Part shown: positions 47,883-60,834 of the stretch, piece by piece
Layout: each line of letters starts with the position of its first letter
How positions within the stretch are numbered: the stretch's first letter is position 1
Assembly (NCBI GenBank): GCA_003508835.1
Contig: PUFA01000165.1
Span: forward strand, 1,517,001 to 1,581,000
Source: Eonycteris spelaea
Taxonomy: Eukaryota; Chordata; Mammalia; Chiroptera; Pteropodidae
DNA length: 64,000 nucleotides
Direction: 5' to 3'
Made by a program: the position numbers and the translations under genes
Notes under the pieces: model-generated
What the model was told of the DNA's origin: nothing
Seen by the model: the letters and a program-made list of their open reading frames with translations, nothing else
Databases searched by the model: none

Positions 47883-50371
47883 TTTTTTTGGGGCTTTATG
47901 CCTCTTTTTAATTTAATTAATGCTAATATTTTATTTTTCAGTTATATTTGGCATATAATACTATATTAGTTTCAGGTGTATAACATAGTGATTAGACATC
48001 TATCTAATTCACAATGTGACCACCCCAGTAAATCTAGTGCCCCTCTGACATCATACATAGTTATTACAATATTATTGGCTATATTCCTTATGCTATACTT
48101 TCTATGTCCACGAATATTTTGTAACTACAAGATTGTACGTCTTAATCCCTTCCTCCTTCTTTACTGACCTTCCTAACCCTGCCCCCTGCAAATCTGGTAA
48201 CCCTCAAAATGTTCTTTATATCTATGAGTATATTTCTGTTTATTTGTTTGTTTTGTTCTTTAGACTCTCTATATATTTGTGATCATATAGTATTTGTCTT
48301 CCTCTATCTGACTTACTCTACTCAGCACTACCCTCTAGCACTACATTACTCTCTAGGCCCATCATAAAAATTTTTTTTCATCCCCTTACTTTTAGTCTGT
48401 GTCTTTTAATCCAGAGTGAGTCTCTTATAGGCAGCATATGTAAAGGTCTTGTTTTCTAATCCATTCAGGCACTCTGTCTTTTGATTGAAACACTTAATTC
48501 TTTTTAATTTGAAGTACTTCTTAGATATGTAGTTATTGCCATTCTTTATTTAGACCTTTGATACATAGTTTTTTCTTATTCTTAAGAAGTCTCTCCAACA
48601 TTTCTTGTAATATTGGCTTGGTGGTGATGAACTACTTTAACTTTTTCTTGTCTGTGAAGCTCTTTATCTGTCATTCAATTTTAAATTATAATTTTGCTGG
48701 CTAAAGTAATCATGGTTGTAGGTCCTAGGTTTTCATCACTCAGAATATTTTGTGTCAAGCCCTTTGACACATAAAGTTTCTGTTGAGAAATTAACTGATA
48801 GTTTTATGGGCATCCCTTGTATGTAACTAATTGCTTTTCTCTTGCTGCTTTTACAATTCTCTCTTTGAATTTAACTGTTGGCATTTTAATTATGATGATG
48901 TGTCTTGGTGTGGACCTCTTTGAGTTCATCTTGTTTGGGACTCTTTGAACTTCCTGGAGTTATATGTCTATTTCCCTAACCAAGTTAAGGAAGTTATCTG
49001 TCATTATTTCTTCAAATAGGTTTTCAATTCTTCGCTCTCTCTCTTCTCCTTCTGGTACCCCTATGATGTGAATGTTGTTATACTTGATGTTGTCCCAGAG
49101 GCTTCTTAAACTAACTTCTTTTTTTTTTGTATTCTTTTTTCTTGTTGCTGTTATAATTGGATGTCCTCTGTTTCACTTATTTGATCCTCTGTTGCATCCA
49201 TTCTGTTGGTTCCCTCTAATATACTCTCCATCTTAAATAATGTATTCCTTATTTATGACTGGCTCACTATTATGTTTTCCATCTCCATTTTATTATTTGA
49301 TTGGTTTAAAAAATCCTTTTGTGAAAGTTCTCATTGAGTTCATCTGCTCTTCCCTTAAGTTCCCTTGAGCATCCTTATAACTAGTGTTTTGAACTCTGCA
49401 TCTTGTATATTGCTTGTCTTCATTTTGGTAAATTCTTTTTCTGGAGATTTGTTCTTCTCTTGTGGGACTACTTCTTTGTCTCCCCATTTTGGCTGCCTCC
49501 TTGTGTTTGTTTCTATGTATTTAGTAGAGCTTCCAAGTCTCCCAGTCTTAGCAGAGTGGTTTTATGTAGCAGGTGTGCTGTGGGGCCCCTTGGCACAGAA
49601 CTAGGAGGGGTCCAGCTATAGGCCAAGTTTCATCGCTGCCTGTGCACCTTCATGACCACCTGGTAAGAGTTGCCAAACAATCCATCTATGGTGCCACCTG
49701 TTCTGAGCTTATAGTTGCCTTAAAGGGGTCAAGTAAGAAACCACGGCTGGCTGGCACTGGTGTGGGGTTTCGGACTATTCAGCAAGAGGTACATGGCATG
49801 CTGCTTCTTTGAGTTTTGTGAGCCTTTGAGACATTTTATGAAAGTTCATAGCAGGAGCCATGACAGCTCAACCTCTCCACGTATGTCCCTGGTGCTCCTC
49901 AAGCAGCTGCTCTAGCTCTGGAGCTCAGAGCGAGTGAGTCCATCAGCAAGTAAAGCCCGTGTGGACCCTTTAAGAGGAATTTCTATGCTTCCCGCAGCCC
50001 TCCATCTCATTTAGCCCCAACTTCCACTGCTTTTCACTTCCAGAGGTTTTGGAGACTTCTTAGCACTGAAGCCCTGTGTGGGGGAGCCCAGGGCCATGAC
50101 CCCTCGCTCCTCAGGTGGCTCTGCAGCCAAGATAACCCTCCCAATTCTCTGTTGCCACATGTAGTTCTGGGGCCATGTTGTTTTGTGTCTCTGCCCCTCC
50201 TACCATTTTGAGGTGAACTGACCTGTTATTTGAGGTGATCTAGTTGTAGGGTTTTTGTTCAGCCAAAACTCTGGTGACTCTAGGTACTAGTTGCTGTATA
50301 CTTATGTTGTAATTTTGTGTGGTCGCTAGAGGAGGTGTGTACAGCCTCTATCTTCTATGCCATCTTGAATT
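47883..50371 (-). mobile_element. Mini-L1 (element C), complete 2.49-kb unit
   Basis: On the minus strand the order is: 5' tip at about 50371 ('aattcaagatggcatagaag'), GC-rich 5'UTR (about 49500-50371), ORF1 (about 48560-49400), a short start of the ORF2 endonuclease (48385-48540), then a jump at about 48361-48380 into the last ORF2 codons and the 3'UTR (47915-48360), with a T-run at the far end. GACATG stands on both sides (47877-47882 and 50372-50377), a possible short target-site duplication. The unit lies inside an old L1, which resumes afterwards. ORF1 has stops. It lacks about 3.5 kb of ORF2. Confidence 0.8.
48560..49400 (-). pseudogene. L1 ORF1 of mini-L1 C, broken
   Basis: The minus strand codes for an RRM-like block near 49030-49075 ('ggggtaccagaaggagaaga' on the minus strand) followed by the C-terminal domain, and upstream coiled-coil type sequence towards 49400. 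Several frame breaks; the longest minus-strand frame there is 64 codons (49293-49487). Confidence 0.6.
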
Positions 50372-51185
50372 GACATGCTGGATATATGTTTTGAAAATCT
50401 TTTCTTCTAGTCTTTAGCTTGGCTTTCAATCTCTTCACCTGGGTTTTCACAGAGCAAAAGGTTTTAACTTTGATGAAACATTTTTTTATTAATTTTTCCT
50501 TTTATGGATGATGCTTTTGATGTCAAGTTTAGAACTCTATGCTTAGTTCCTAGATCCCTGAGATTTTCTCCTATGTGTTTTTCTCAAAGTTTTATAGTTT
50601 TACATCTTTCAATTAAGTATGTGATTTATTTTGAGTTAATTTTTATATAAGGTGTGAGGTTTAGGTTTACTTATTCATATCATTTTTGCCGAAAATGTCC
50701 AATTACTCCAGCAACATTTGTTGAAAATTTCATCTTTCCTCTACTGAATTAGTTTTGCAACTCTGTCAACAATCAGTCGGGCATATTTGTGTGAGTCTAT
50801 TTGACGTTTATTCTTTTCCATTGTTCTATGTGCTTACTCCTTCACCAATGCCAAACTTCCTTGATTACTGTATCTATATAGTAAGCCTTTGTATCATGGT
50901 AAGTAACTTTTTACATCATACTTGTTTGTCAGGGTCTTTTTAGTGCTTTGAAGGTCTGTGCCTATACATATAAGCTTTAGAATAAGTTTATCTACATCTA
51001 TGAAAAACCTTGCTGGGATTATGATAGGAATTACATTAAACATGTACATTTGTTTGGAGAGAATTGCATCATGGCTATGTTGCATCTTCTAATCCATGAA
51101 CGCAGTATGTCTCTCCATTTATTTAGATCTTCTTTAATTTCATTTATCAGCATTTTGGCTTTTAAGCATATAAATCCTATAAATG
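50372..51185 (-). mobile_element. Old L1, ORF2 part (right half of the split copy)
   Basis: Antisense L1 ORF2 sequence between the reverse transcriptase and the C-terminal region, e.g. 'cttccttgattactgtatct', 'gaaaaaccttgctgggatta' and 'tttaatttcatttatcagca'. It continues the copy that breaks off at 47882. Confidence 0.85.
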
Positions 51186-53438
51186 CTTTGTTTTGAAGAT
51201 GCTGCCACAGAAGGGGTTCTTAAGTGTTTTAATTAATCTGAGATCTGTTTTAACTAACCTAGTTTTCATGTAGAACAGATGAAACCTAACAAAGGAGAAA
51301 TGATCTGAGGTTAACATTTTATAGACAGCCTAATTCTAACTCTGGAATGACTTGTCGAGAAACTTGGTTTACTAGCTCACAGAAAATTTAGTGGTTTGGG
51401 AGTTTGGAACTCAAATTTAAGTTTTAATGATCTCAGAAGTTATAGAATACACAGAAGCCATCTTCTCAAGAAAATGTGTGGCCAAAATGGTGCTTGCCAG
51501 CAATCATCCCAAAATAGCTCAAGAAGACAGCTGATTCTGTATATTTCTTTCTTTTGCTTTGTTTACCTCTTTGAAGAGATCAAACAGGACTAAATTCTCA
51601 ACTTTATTTTTTCCCAAGTCCCTATTTTTGATTCAGAGCTATATCTTTGTTTAAAGGTTTATGTAGATAAAACTCAACTTTGTCAATCTCAATTTTATCT
51701 GAGAAGTAGGATCAACTTCTCATTTTCAATGTTAAATCCCATACTCTACTTTCTCCTGCAACACTCTCAAGATGACTGTACTAGTTTATAAACCACAATG
51801 GGCCAGACCTTTCAGTTAATTGAATAACTATCCCTGCATTATTTGTTCACTATGATATTGGCATAATCTAAAACAGTTTGTACTCAGTAAGTTCATGTTA
51901 TGGAATCAAATGTCAGAACAGAGGGGAATCCCAGAAAGTTTCATTGTCTGAGTGATTCCTTACCCAGTTCTGTGAGGCATCTGGAGGTCACCTGGGAGAG
52001 GTTGGCTTCTTTGGTGAGCCTTTGATTCAAGGAAAATTAATCTACATGACTACATTTTCGTAATTGTTTGAGGGAGAACTGAAGGCTTCTCTAATACCAC
52101 AGCAAGATCTAATACCACCATATATAGATGAAACTGGCACCTTTTGTCACTAATTGTTAATGAATATGTTGTAGCCAAAGTAAAAAACTCAGGTGCCTTG
52201 GGAGGAAGGGACAGATAGGAAATGCAAAGGGACAAAACAGGCCAGCATAAGAGAGTAGCCAGCAGTGAGGACTGATGAGAACTTACAATGCAAAGACCTT
52301 GCCTAAAGGCACTCAAATTTAAAAACAAATTTTAAGGTGTCGAATATAATGAAAAAAAAAAAAAACAAATAACAAACATTTGCCATTTAAATTTGTTTGC
52401 AAGACTATTAGTATAAAACCTATAAGTGGTGGTTGAAAATCTGTAGAGGAAAAAAATACTTAAGATTTCATATATTGTTTATCTGAAGATCAGCAAAGAT
52501 AACCAAATCTAAGACCAATAAACTGGTAACAAGCTACTAGTTATCCTCAAAAAAGATGGTTTAATGACTTGCCTTACCTTGTATGGTACCCAAACTTCCA
52601 GTACTATATTAGAAGCTGAATTCAAAAAATTACCTTTTAATTCAAGCAAACAGACACTTATGAAAATTACTTTTCTGAGAAACATATTTATGTGCGTTAT
52701 AAACAAGAACACTTTTAACATTAAAAAATTTGAACTTTAAAAAATATGTAAAATGTTCAAGAAATGTAAACAGGAATTTTCATCTCGTTTTCCATATGGT
52801 TATATAAGCACCTTAAATATCAACACAGATCACAGACAAGCCCATTTACATTCATAAGAATTTTCTAAATAAGAAAAAATTAATTAAAAAATTGTTTCCA
52901 AATCTAAATGTTATTTTTTGGTAGCTAAAGTAATACTTGTAATCAGAAAGATTAAAGGATAACATGTGCCACATATAAGCAAATGTCCACATAATTGAAG
53001 TTGTTTTTTTTTAAAGAAGCAACTTTAATATGTTTATATTTAGCATTTCCAGCAGACATTTTACTATAGGTTTATCTGACTTTTTATATCTGAAGATATA
53101 GAATATGAAATTATATTTTTTCTTGTTGATTTAGGTTAATCATAAACATCCATAACCGTTCAGCATTTCCTTCAAAATTTTTCTTTCTTCCTCCTCAGTG
53201 ACCAGTTGTTTATGGAAATTTATACCCTTATTGCATCTTCCACCATCTCTAATATTATCATTTGCAATGGGCAAATAATTAAAATTTTTAAAAATAATTT
53301 CTAAAAAGAGTAAATAATTATTGAATGAGATATGAAGAAATAAGTAAATTGAGGGGAGGCAGCCGTTACAGTTAAGTGGCAATTGTTTTAGGCAGCCAGA
53401 GTTCCTTTAGATTTTTGTTTTGTTTACTTGTGGTTTTT
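51186..53438. other. No recognisable feature
   Basis: About 2.2 kb of apparently single-copy DNA with no gene-like frame. A run of A lies near 52351-52364. Confidence 0.5.
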
Positions 53439-53439
53439 T

Positions 53440-53459
53440 GTTTATCTGTTTTTTTTGTT

Positions 53460-53490
<31 letters not shown>

Positions 53491-53492
53491 GC
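53440..53492 (+). repeat. (TTTTG)n microsatellite
   Basis: T-rich run with about six TTTTG units at 53462-53490. Confidence 0.85.
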
Positions 53493-53799
53493 TTTGTTGG
53501 GTTTTTGATTAGGGCTTATGTTCTAGGTTGCCCAAATGCTGACTTTTGGAATAACAGCTTTTAAAAGGATAATGATATTATTTAGTTTATGATTAAAGAA
53601 ATAAACTTTTGTATGTTAAGATTAAATGAAATGTCTACTTTTGTTTTTAGTCTCAAACACATTTAAAAAATGTATTTCAATTTGGTAAAAGTTTAAATTT
53701 GGTAAAAGATTGAATTTAGTTTTTTGAACCAAACATAAATTTTAAGTGTTACCTTGAAAAAAAGCACACTTATTCTTAATATGAATCTGAAAATGATAT

Positions 53800-54365
53800 G
53801 TATGTGGTATTAGTGCTAGGGCTGTTATAACCAATTACCACAACCTGGGGGACAAAATGACAAAATTTATTCTCTCACAGATCAGGAGGCTAGAAATCTG
53901 CAATCAAGATGTCATGAAGGTAGATTCCTTTTGGAGACTCAGAGAGAATCTCTTTCATATCTCTCCTAGATTTTGGTGGTTGTTGGCAATCCTTGGCCTT
54001 CCTTGCATTTATTTTTATGGTGAGAATTTTGGATTTTATTCCAAGTGCTATGGGAAAATTTTGGAGGATTTTAAATGGGGAACAATGTGATCTGGTCACT
54101 CTAGGCCTTCTTTGACTAATAGCTGCATCACTACAATTTTTTCCTCCATATTCAGATAGACTTTGTGTGTGTGTGTGTGTGTGTGTTCCCTCTCCTCTTC
54201 TTACAAGGATACTAATCACTGGCTTTAGGACTTACTCTAATGCAGTATGAGTTCATCTTTAAGTTGATTACACTTGTGAAGACTCTATTTCCTAATGAGG
54301 TCATAATCACAAGGTATAATAACTTGAATATATCTTTTTTGGGGGGCATTATTCCACCCACAGTA
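53800..54365 (-). mobile_element. MaLR-type LTR (MLT1/MST-like), interrupted
   Basis: The antisense LTR order is visible: 'tagtgctagggctgttataa', 'attctctcacagatcaggag', 'ggcaatccttggccttcctt', 'cttcttacaaggatactaat', 'actctatttcctaatgaggt' and 'gggggcattattccacccac'. About 100 bp near 54010-54110 does not fit the LTR and resembles another old repeat. A (TG)n tract lies at 54164-54186. Family level is a recall-based call. Confidence 0.6.
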
Positions 54366-54904
54366 TTTGAGTCAATATTAGCTCTGTAATATGTACTATA
54401 GAATGTATAATGTATGATTACATAAAGTACAAGCTTTCTCTTGATAGACAATTTTACAGATATAGAGGAGGTAACTGTAAATTGATTTTTAAATGACACC
54501 ATCTTAAAAATAAAGATTTTACCTTCATACTTGGAAAAAGCACATAACCTTTCATGTAAAAGAATGAAGTTTTCAACACCAGGGATCTCACTATTCTGGC
54601 CACTCCATCTTGATTCTAAGTGAACATTCTAATTAGAACCGACACTCATAATTACTTTTATATTAATAGCATTATAAGGTAAATGGCCTTCTATTTGGGT
54701 TTTAGCTCTCTGCTATAAATTTCATTGTTACTTCGTATCATGCTTCTTGCATCATCAATTATTAGAGACACTTTTTAGACAGAACTGAGGAACTGGGGCA
54801 ATGAGGAACTATAGAAACATCTCATAAATAGGAGAATTTTTCTCTACCTTGCAAGGTTGAATCTTTATAATTTGGCTGTGAAAATATGCATATAAGACAA
54901 CACT
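54366..54904. other. No recognisable feature
   Basis: No gene-like frame and no recognised repeat. Confidence 0.5.
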
Positions 54905-56889
54905 TAACTCTCAGGAAAGTGAGCATAGAAGGACTATAGATAAACACAATAAAGGTTATATATGACAAACTCACAGCAAATACCATACTCAATGGTGAAA
55001 AGTTGTAAGCTCTTCCTCTAAGATCTGGAAGAAGGGCATTCACTCTCACCACTTCGAGCCGACACAGTATTGGAAGTCCTAGCCATAACAGTCAGATAAA
55101 AAGAAGAAATAAAAGTCATCCAAATTGGAAAGGGAGAAGTAAAACTCTCATTGTTTGCAGATGACATGATACTATTTAAAAAAACCCTAAAGACTCCACC
55201 AAAAAACTACTAGAACTAATGAATGAATTCAATAAAGTTCCAGAACACAGAATCAATATACAGAAAGCTGTTGTGTTTCTATACATTAGTATGAATGATC
55301 AGAAGGAGAAATTAAAAAATACCTAGAAATAAATTTAACCAAGGAAGCAAAAGACTTATACCCTAAAAACAATAAGACATAAAGAAAGGCATTCAAACAG
55401 AAACAAAAAGATGGAAGCCTACACCTCGTTCATGGGTTGGTAGGATTAATATTGTTAAAATATCTTTATTAACTAAAGCAATATGCAGATTCAATGAAAT
55501 TCCTACTAAAATATGAATAATATTTTTTCACAGAATTAGAACAAATAATCCTAAAATTTAAATGGAACCACAGAAGACCTTGACCACCAAAGAAGTTCTG
55601 AGAAAGAGCAAAGTGGAAGGTATTATGCTCCCTGATTTCAAACTATACAACAAAGCTACAATAATCAAAACAGTATGGTATGGGCATAAAAGCAGACACA
55701 TAGATCAATGGAACAGAATAGAGAGCCTCAAAATAAATCCTCACTTATATGGTTAATTAATCTACAATTAAAGAAGTAAGAATAGAAAATGGGATATATA
55801 CAGTCTATTCAATAAGTGGTGTTAAAAAACAAAACTAGACTATTTTATTATACCAAATGCAAAAATAAACTCAAAATGAATTAAAGACATAAGACCTGAA
55901 ACCATAAAACTCATAGAAGGAAAACATAGGCAGTAAACTCTTTGATATTGCTCTTAGCAATATCTTTTTGGATATGTTTTCCCAGGCAAGAGAAACAAAT
56001 GAAAAAATAAATAAACAGGACTATGTCAAACTAAAAGTTTTTGCATAGTGAAGAAAACCATCAACAAATGAAAAAAAACAAACTACTGAATAGGAGAAGA
56101 TATTCATAAATGATATGTCCAATAAGGGATTAATATAAAAAATATATAGGAAACTCACATAACAACAACAAAAAAACCTACCTCAAACAATTCAATTAAA
56201 AAATGGGCAGAAGACGTAAATAGATATTTCTCCGAAGAGGACATACAGATGTGCAGATGGCCAATAAACATATGAAAAGATGCTCAATACCATTAATCAT
56301 GATGAAAATACAAATTAAAATTATGAGATATTACCTCACAACTGTCAGAATAGCTATCATCAATAAAGAAACAAATAACAAGTGTTGGCGAGGATGTGGA
56401 GAACAGAGAACCCTCATGCACTGTTGCTGTGGAAGCAAACTGGTGCAGCCACAATGGGAAACAGTATGGAGTTTCCTCAAAATATTAAAAATAGAACTAC
56501 CTTGTAACCCAATAATTTCATTTCTGGTTATTTATGTGAAGAAATCCAAAACACTAATTTGAAAAGAATTATGTACCCCTATGCACTGTTATTTATAATA
56601 GCCAAGATACAGAAGCAACATAAGTGCCTGTCAGTAGATGATTGGGTAAAGAGGAGGTGGTACATATATACAATGGAATGAAAAAGAATAAATTCTTTTT
56701 ATTTGTGATAACATGGGTGGACCTAGAGGGTAAGTAAGTCAGACATAGAAAGACAAATACTGTATAATTTCACTTTTATGTGAAAAATTTAAAAAATAAA
56801 AAATCTCAAATGACTAAACAAAACAAAACAGAACAGACCCATAGAGAACAAATTGATGTTTTCCAAAAAGGAGGGGTGGAGGGAATTGG
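54905..56889 (+). mobile_element. 5'-truncated L1, reverse transcriptase to 3'UTR
   Basis: Begins in the reverse transcriptase region and runs to the 3'UTR. The catalytic FADD motif is kept at 55154-55165, but stops and frameshifts break the frame everywhere; the longest pieces are 64 codons (55562-55756) and 103 codons (56251-56562, C-terminal Cys-rich side). The 3' end merges into the (AAAAT)n tract. Confidence 0.85.
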
Positions 56890-56971
56890 AATAAAATAAA
56901 ATAAAATAAAATAAAATAAAATAAAATAAAATAAAATAAAATAAAATAAAATAAAATAAAATAAAATAAAA
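56890..56971 (+). repeat. (AAAAT)n tract, about 16 units
   Basis: Nearly perfect pentanucleotide run at the 3' tail of the L1, probably grown from its poly(A) tail. The reverse-strand open frames across it are artefacts of a repeat without stops. Confidence 0.95.
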
Positions 56972-58252
56972 CAAACATAAAGGCAAAGCATCCATCTGTC
57001 TGAAAAAGCAATGCTAATACATTCTGGCATGTTTTGGAATGCCAGTGTAAAACTCTATCGAATAGTAAAGGGATTCCAAACAAATGAGCTTCTGGCTTGT
57101 TTTTAAGGTTTTTTTTTTTTTTTTTTTGATGTCTTGAAAAGAAGAAAGTTCATTTATGTTTATTAACATGAGGAGTTTTGATTTCTAGATATTCCCTACA
57201 GTTTAGTGATAGCTACCATCCAACTTGAACAAAGGGAAAGTTTGCATTTCTAAGGGAGTTAACTTCTCTTTATACACTTTTGAGTTGAACACAAATTGGT
57301 GACATTGAAGAAAAAGATCTCTTAGACCCTCAAATTCCCAGAAATCCTGGCTTGATTCAATTTCATTCTCTATAGTGGGCTGATTTATGTCTCAAGGTTG
57401 TTTTTATGAGTATTGGTTTGCCTTTCTCACAAGCCCTTTTAATTTGCACCATTATCTAGTGATAATAGTGTAATGGGCCTGAATCATCTGAAAAATACAA
57501 AAGTGTGTGCTTTGCCACAAAACACTCATAATACTTCATGGTTTGAGGGGAAGCTCTGTTGGATGCTATTAATGGAACGGTAGCTGACAAAAATGTCAAA
57601 GATGTAAGTTATTGTTCCATTCTACTTGAAACCTTAGAATATGTTCCCCCAGTCACCCTATTAATGGAGATATATTATCTCTCTGAGAATTTCCTGTCAA
57701 ACTCTGTTAAGTAAATAAAGGATAGGTGAAATATCAGAAACAGAGCTAACAAATGGAGCTAAGGCCTCCACTTGAAAGAAGAGAGCCAGCTGTTTACGGT
57801 GCTAATTCGGAACAAAATGAAAATCTATGTTTTTCATCTTTGTGAAATATAATTTTCAAACATAGATTGAAAATTGGCTTCAGAAAAGGCTTTTTTTAAA
57901 AAAGGGATATTTAGTGGTCTGGTTTTTGTTTGACAAATGTGACTAGGTCCTGACATAAGACAAATGCCTGGTTGAGCCTTGCATATTGCCTCTAAATTGA
58001 ACTCAAACCACAAAGTAATGTCTGAATCATTTAGCTGGGTTAGTCTCAATGTGTCAAGATCAGAATAGACTAGATTTTTTTATAGTCTGAGACCCATAAT
58101 CATAACTACCAACAACCAGGCAGGACCCAGAATGTTTGGTATAAATGAGCAAAGCCATTCACCCCTCTGGTTCTGGTGGTCCCATGCAGACCTCAACCAA
58201 ACTCTGTGTCACTCTAGGAATCCAAAGTATAATTGTTATTTTTCCTGTAGGC
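56972..58252. other. No recognisable feature
   Basis: Contains a T-run at 57110-57127. No gene-like frame. Confidence 0.5.
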
Positions 58253-58457
58253 CAGTAGTTCTCAGCTGGTAGTGATTTTTTCTTCTCAGGGATATTGGCA
58301 ATGTCTGGAGACATTTTTGGTTGTCACAACTAGAGAGGTTGCTACTGTCATTTAGTGGGTTGAGGCCAAGGATGTTGCTAAACATCCGACAGTGCACAGG
58401 ACAGCCCCCGGAAGTATCTGACCCCAATATCAATAGGGCTGAGGCTGAGAAACTCTA
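58253..58457 (+). mobile_element. MER20 (hAT-Charlie type) element
   Basis: Close match to MER20: 'cagtagttctcagctggtag', 'ttggcaatgtctggagacat', 'ttttggttgtcacaactaga', 'gctaaacatccgacagtgca' and the end 'aggctgagaaactc'. Confidence 0.92.
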
Positions 58458-58465
58458 ATCCAGAG

Positions 58466-58597
58466 CAGTGGTTCTCAAACCTGGAAAGCAAATGAAGAAT
58501 ACACACACTCAGCCTAAGCGAATTAAGTGAGGGTCTGGGCCTCTGTATTTTTAACAGATGTCCAGGTGATTCCCACCAAAATCTGAGAATAACTGCT
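58466..58597 (+). mobile_element. MER5A (hAT-Charlie type) element
   Basis: Starts 'cagtggttctcaaacctgga', has 'ggcctctgtatttttaacag' and 'gtccaggtgattcccaccaa', and ends with imperfect inverted repeat 'ctgagaataactgct'. It lies only 8 bp after the MER20. Confidence 0.85.
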
Positions 58598-60834
58598 ATG
58601 GGGTATTAATTAGTTTTTAAAGTTGAACATGGTCCATTATTCAAAACTTTTAGGGGATATGTCATTTTCAATTGCTTTATATCTCTTGAACAGAAAAGAA
58701 ATAAATCCTATGACAATAATTGATTAAACAGCATTTTTCACTCTGTGGGTTATAAAGTTACAATGGCTGTGATAATCCATATGTATGCAAGCATTGCTAC
58801 TAAAGTCAAAAAAATTCTCTGATACATATAAAATGCAAATATTTTACAAATTGCATAGATGATTTGATTAATAATGTACATCTTCATTTAAGAGTGTTAT
58901 TGATCAAATGTTTTTAAAATAGATGAATACTAATACATAGCTACATTATGTGTGGATTCATAAAATATTTTCATATTATTTTGTGTGGGATCCTACAACT
59001 GGAAAATTACCTGCAGACCACATTTTAGGATTTTTCCTTTTTTTTTTTTTTTTATCAGAGTATCAGTGATGTAAGTTTCTTCGGAGACGCCAAGTTTTCT
59101 ACTTCTAATACCTATTTTAAAGCAGTGTTTCTCCAAGTTTGACTTTTCAAATAAATCAAGGGAATCTTATTTTACAATTCCAGTTTTGTTGCCTTGGGCT
59201 TATGATTCTATATTCATGATAGGTTCCAAAGAAATGCAGTTGCTAGTGGTCCTCAGACCACAGTTTGAATAGTGGGGATTCAGATGTGGTCATTTCTTGA
59301 AATCTGTGTATCGTACACCCTACATTTCTTAAAATACTTATAATGTTGAAATGACTAGATCTTAGTAAAATAGGAGAACAAAACCACTAAAGGGTATATC
59401 ATGACTCACATTTAGCTTGCATAAACCTTATACAAAGTCCTTCTTCTACAGGAACTGATTAATTTTTTTTGCCACAGTGTTGCTGGACAATGAGAACACT
59501 GGAAGAAAGTTCAGGTGAGAACAAAATCACAGATAGGAGACTTTGACCCTGGGAGAGCTCTAGCACAGGGGTGCTGTGGATCTCCTGGATATGAACCACG
59601 TTTTATTCCCAGTCAACTTAGACGTCATAACTTCTACTATCAGTGCCATGAAGGAAATCAACAACTACATGGCAAGTGGAGGTTGCTTTAGAGTCTGTCT
59701 ATCACATCCCTTGGTAAATTCTCCTACATATTTCTCCCTGACTTTCTGCAGCTATTATTTCATATTAATACATAAACTTCAGTACACTAACAATTGTGAC
59801 ACCATTCATTAGATTCAGGTTAGCCATTTTAATAGGTTCAATATTTTAAAAATATAATCAGCTGATTTCCTGAACAGTTAGATGATTTGTTTTTGAGACA
59901 TTTGTAGAAGAGAATAGGAATATAGTAGATTCTCAATATGGATCTGCAGATTAGCACCAATTTAAATAAAACATTTTGGCCCAACTGGCATTTCCTCTTC
60001 TGGCCTAGGTTCTGATACTAAAATCTGGCTGATAAAATAATTTAAAGCCTATGTAAAAATAAAGAGCAGTGAATTAAAATACGGATGTTAACTCTGTATC
60101 CATAGCTGTACTTGGAAACGCTGGGTTTGAGATCGGAATTATGTCTCCTCTCCAAGATCCAGACAGAATGGACCCCACATAACTAGGGGCAGCACTGACT
60201 TACTCTAGGCAATGAGTGTATGCGGGAATGTGAGTTTCTAGATTCTCTCATTTTTTTAAAAGATAGAAATATGGATTTTTATGTGAAATCTCGATTATTA
60301 AGTATAGAAAAATAATTTTAAAAATTTAAACCATCATGTGGAAAAAAGTAAAACAAGACTGGAAGTTGAAATAGTTTTTCCGAGCCCCAGTTTACAATCT
60401 ACACTGTGGATTATAGGAGGTGGGCCCACCGATCGGTGTTTTATAAGTGCTCTGTGTGACTCAGGCACATTCATCTTCAACAGTCACTTATCTAGAGCTT
60501 TTCTGAATTCCTCCTTGCAGTGAACCAGAGCCTCTGCCTCAGTTCACTGTTTTGTGCTACAATTTCAGAAGCTTTGAGATACATGCGTGTCCTCTGTCTT
60601 TCTAGCTAGCTGTCAGCCTGAATGGTTGTACCCATCTTCACCATATAGTCACTGGTTTGAATCCCAGTGACTGATTTGCTTCCCACATGCCTAAATCTTT
60701 AGTTTGGAAACCTGTCAGCCCTTTTAATATCAGGCTGAATCATGTGAAATGGCCATTTTTGTAGGTCAAAAATTGTTGCTTCTGATGTGATATATCTGAA
60801 AATACTGTTTATGGTATATGTGTTTTCCACCATT
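58598..60834. other. Mostly without features; one possible hAT scrap
   Basis: The stretch 59118-59265 has ends reminiscent of a Charlie element ('gcagtgtttctccaagtttg' and 'cagaccacagtttgaatagt'), not certain. A T-run lies at 59038-59053. No gene-like frame. Confidence 0.4.

Noticed and set aside
54905..56562. Working L1 reverse transcriptase, because the FADD motif is kept
   Set aside because: The frame is broken many times and the 5' half of the element is absent.
56789..57083. Three overlapping minus-strand frames rich in Phe, Ile, Leu and Tyr resembling membrane proteins
   Set aside because: They are translations of the (AAAAT)n repeat, which has no stops in those frames.
60640..60690. 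tRNA gene or tRNA-derived SINE suggested by a B-box-like 'ggtttgaatccc'
   Set aside because: No A box at the right distance and no cloverleaf; a chance match.
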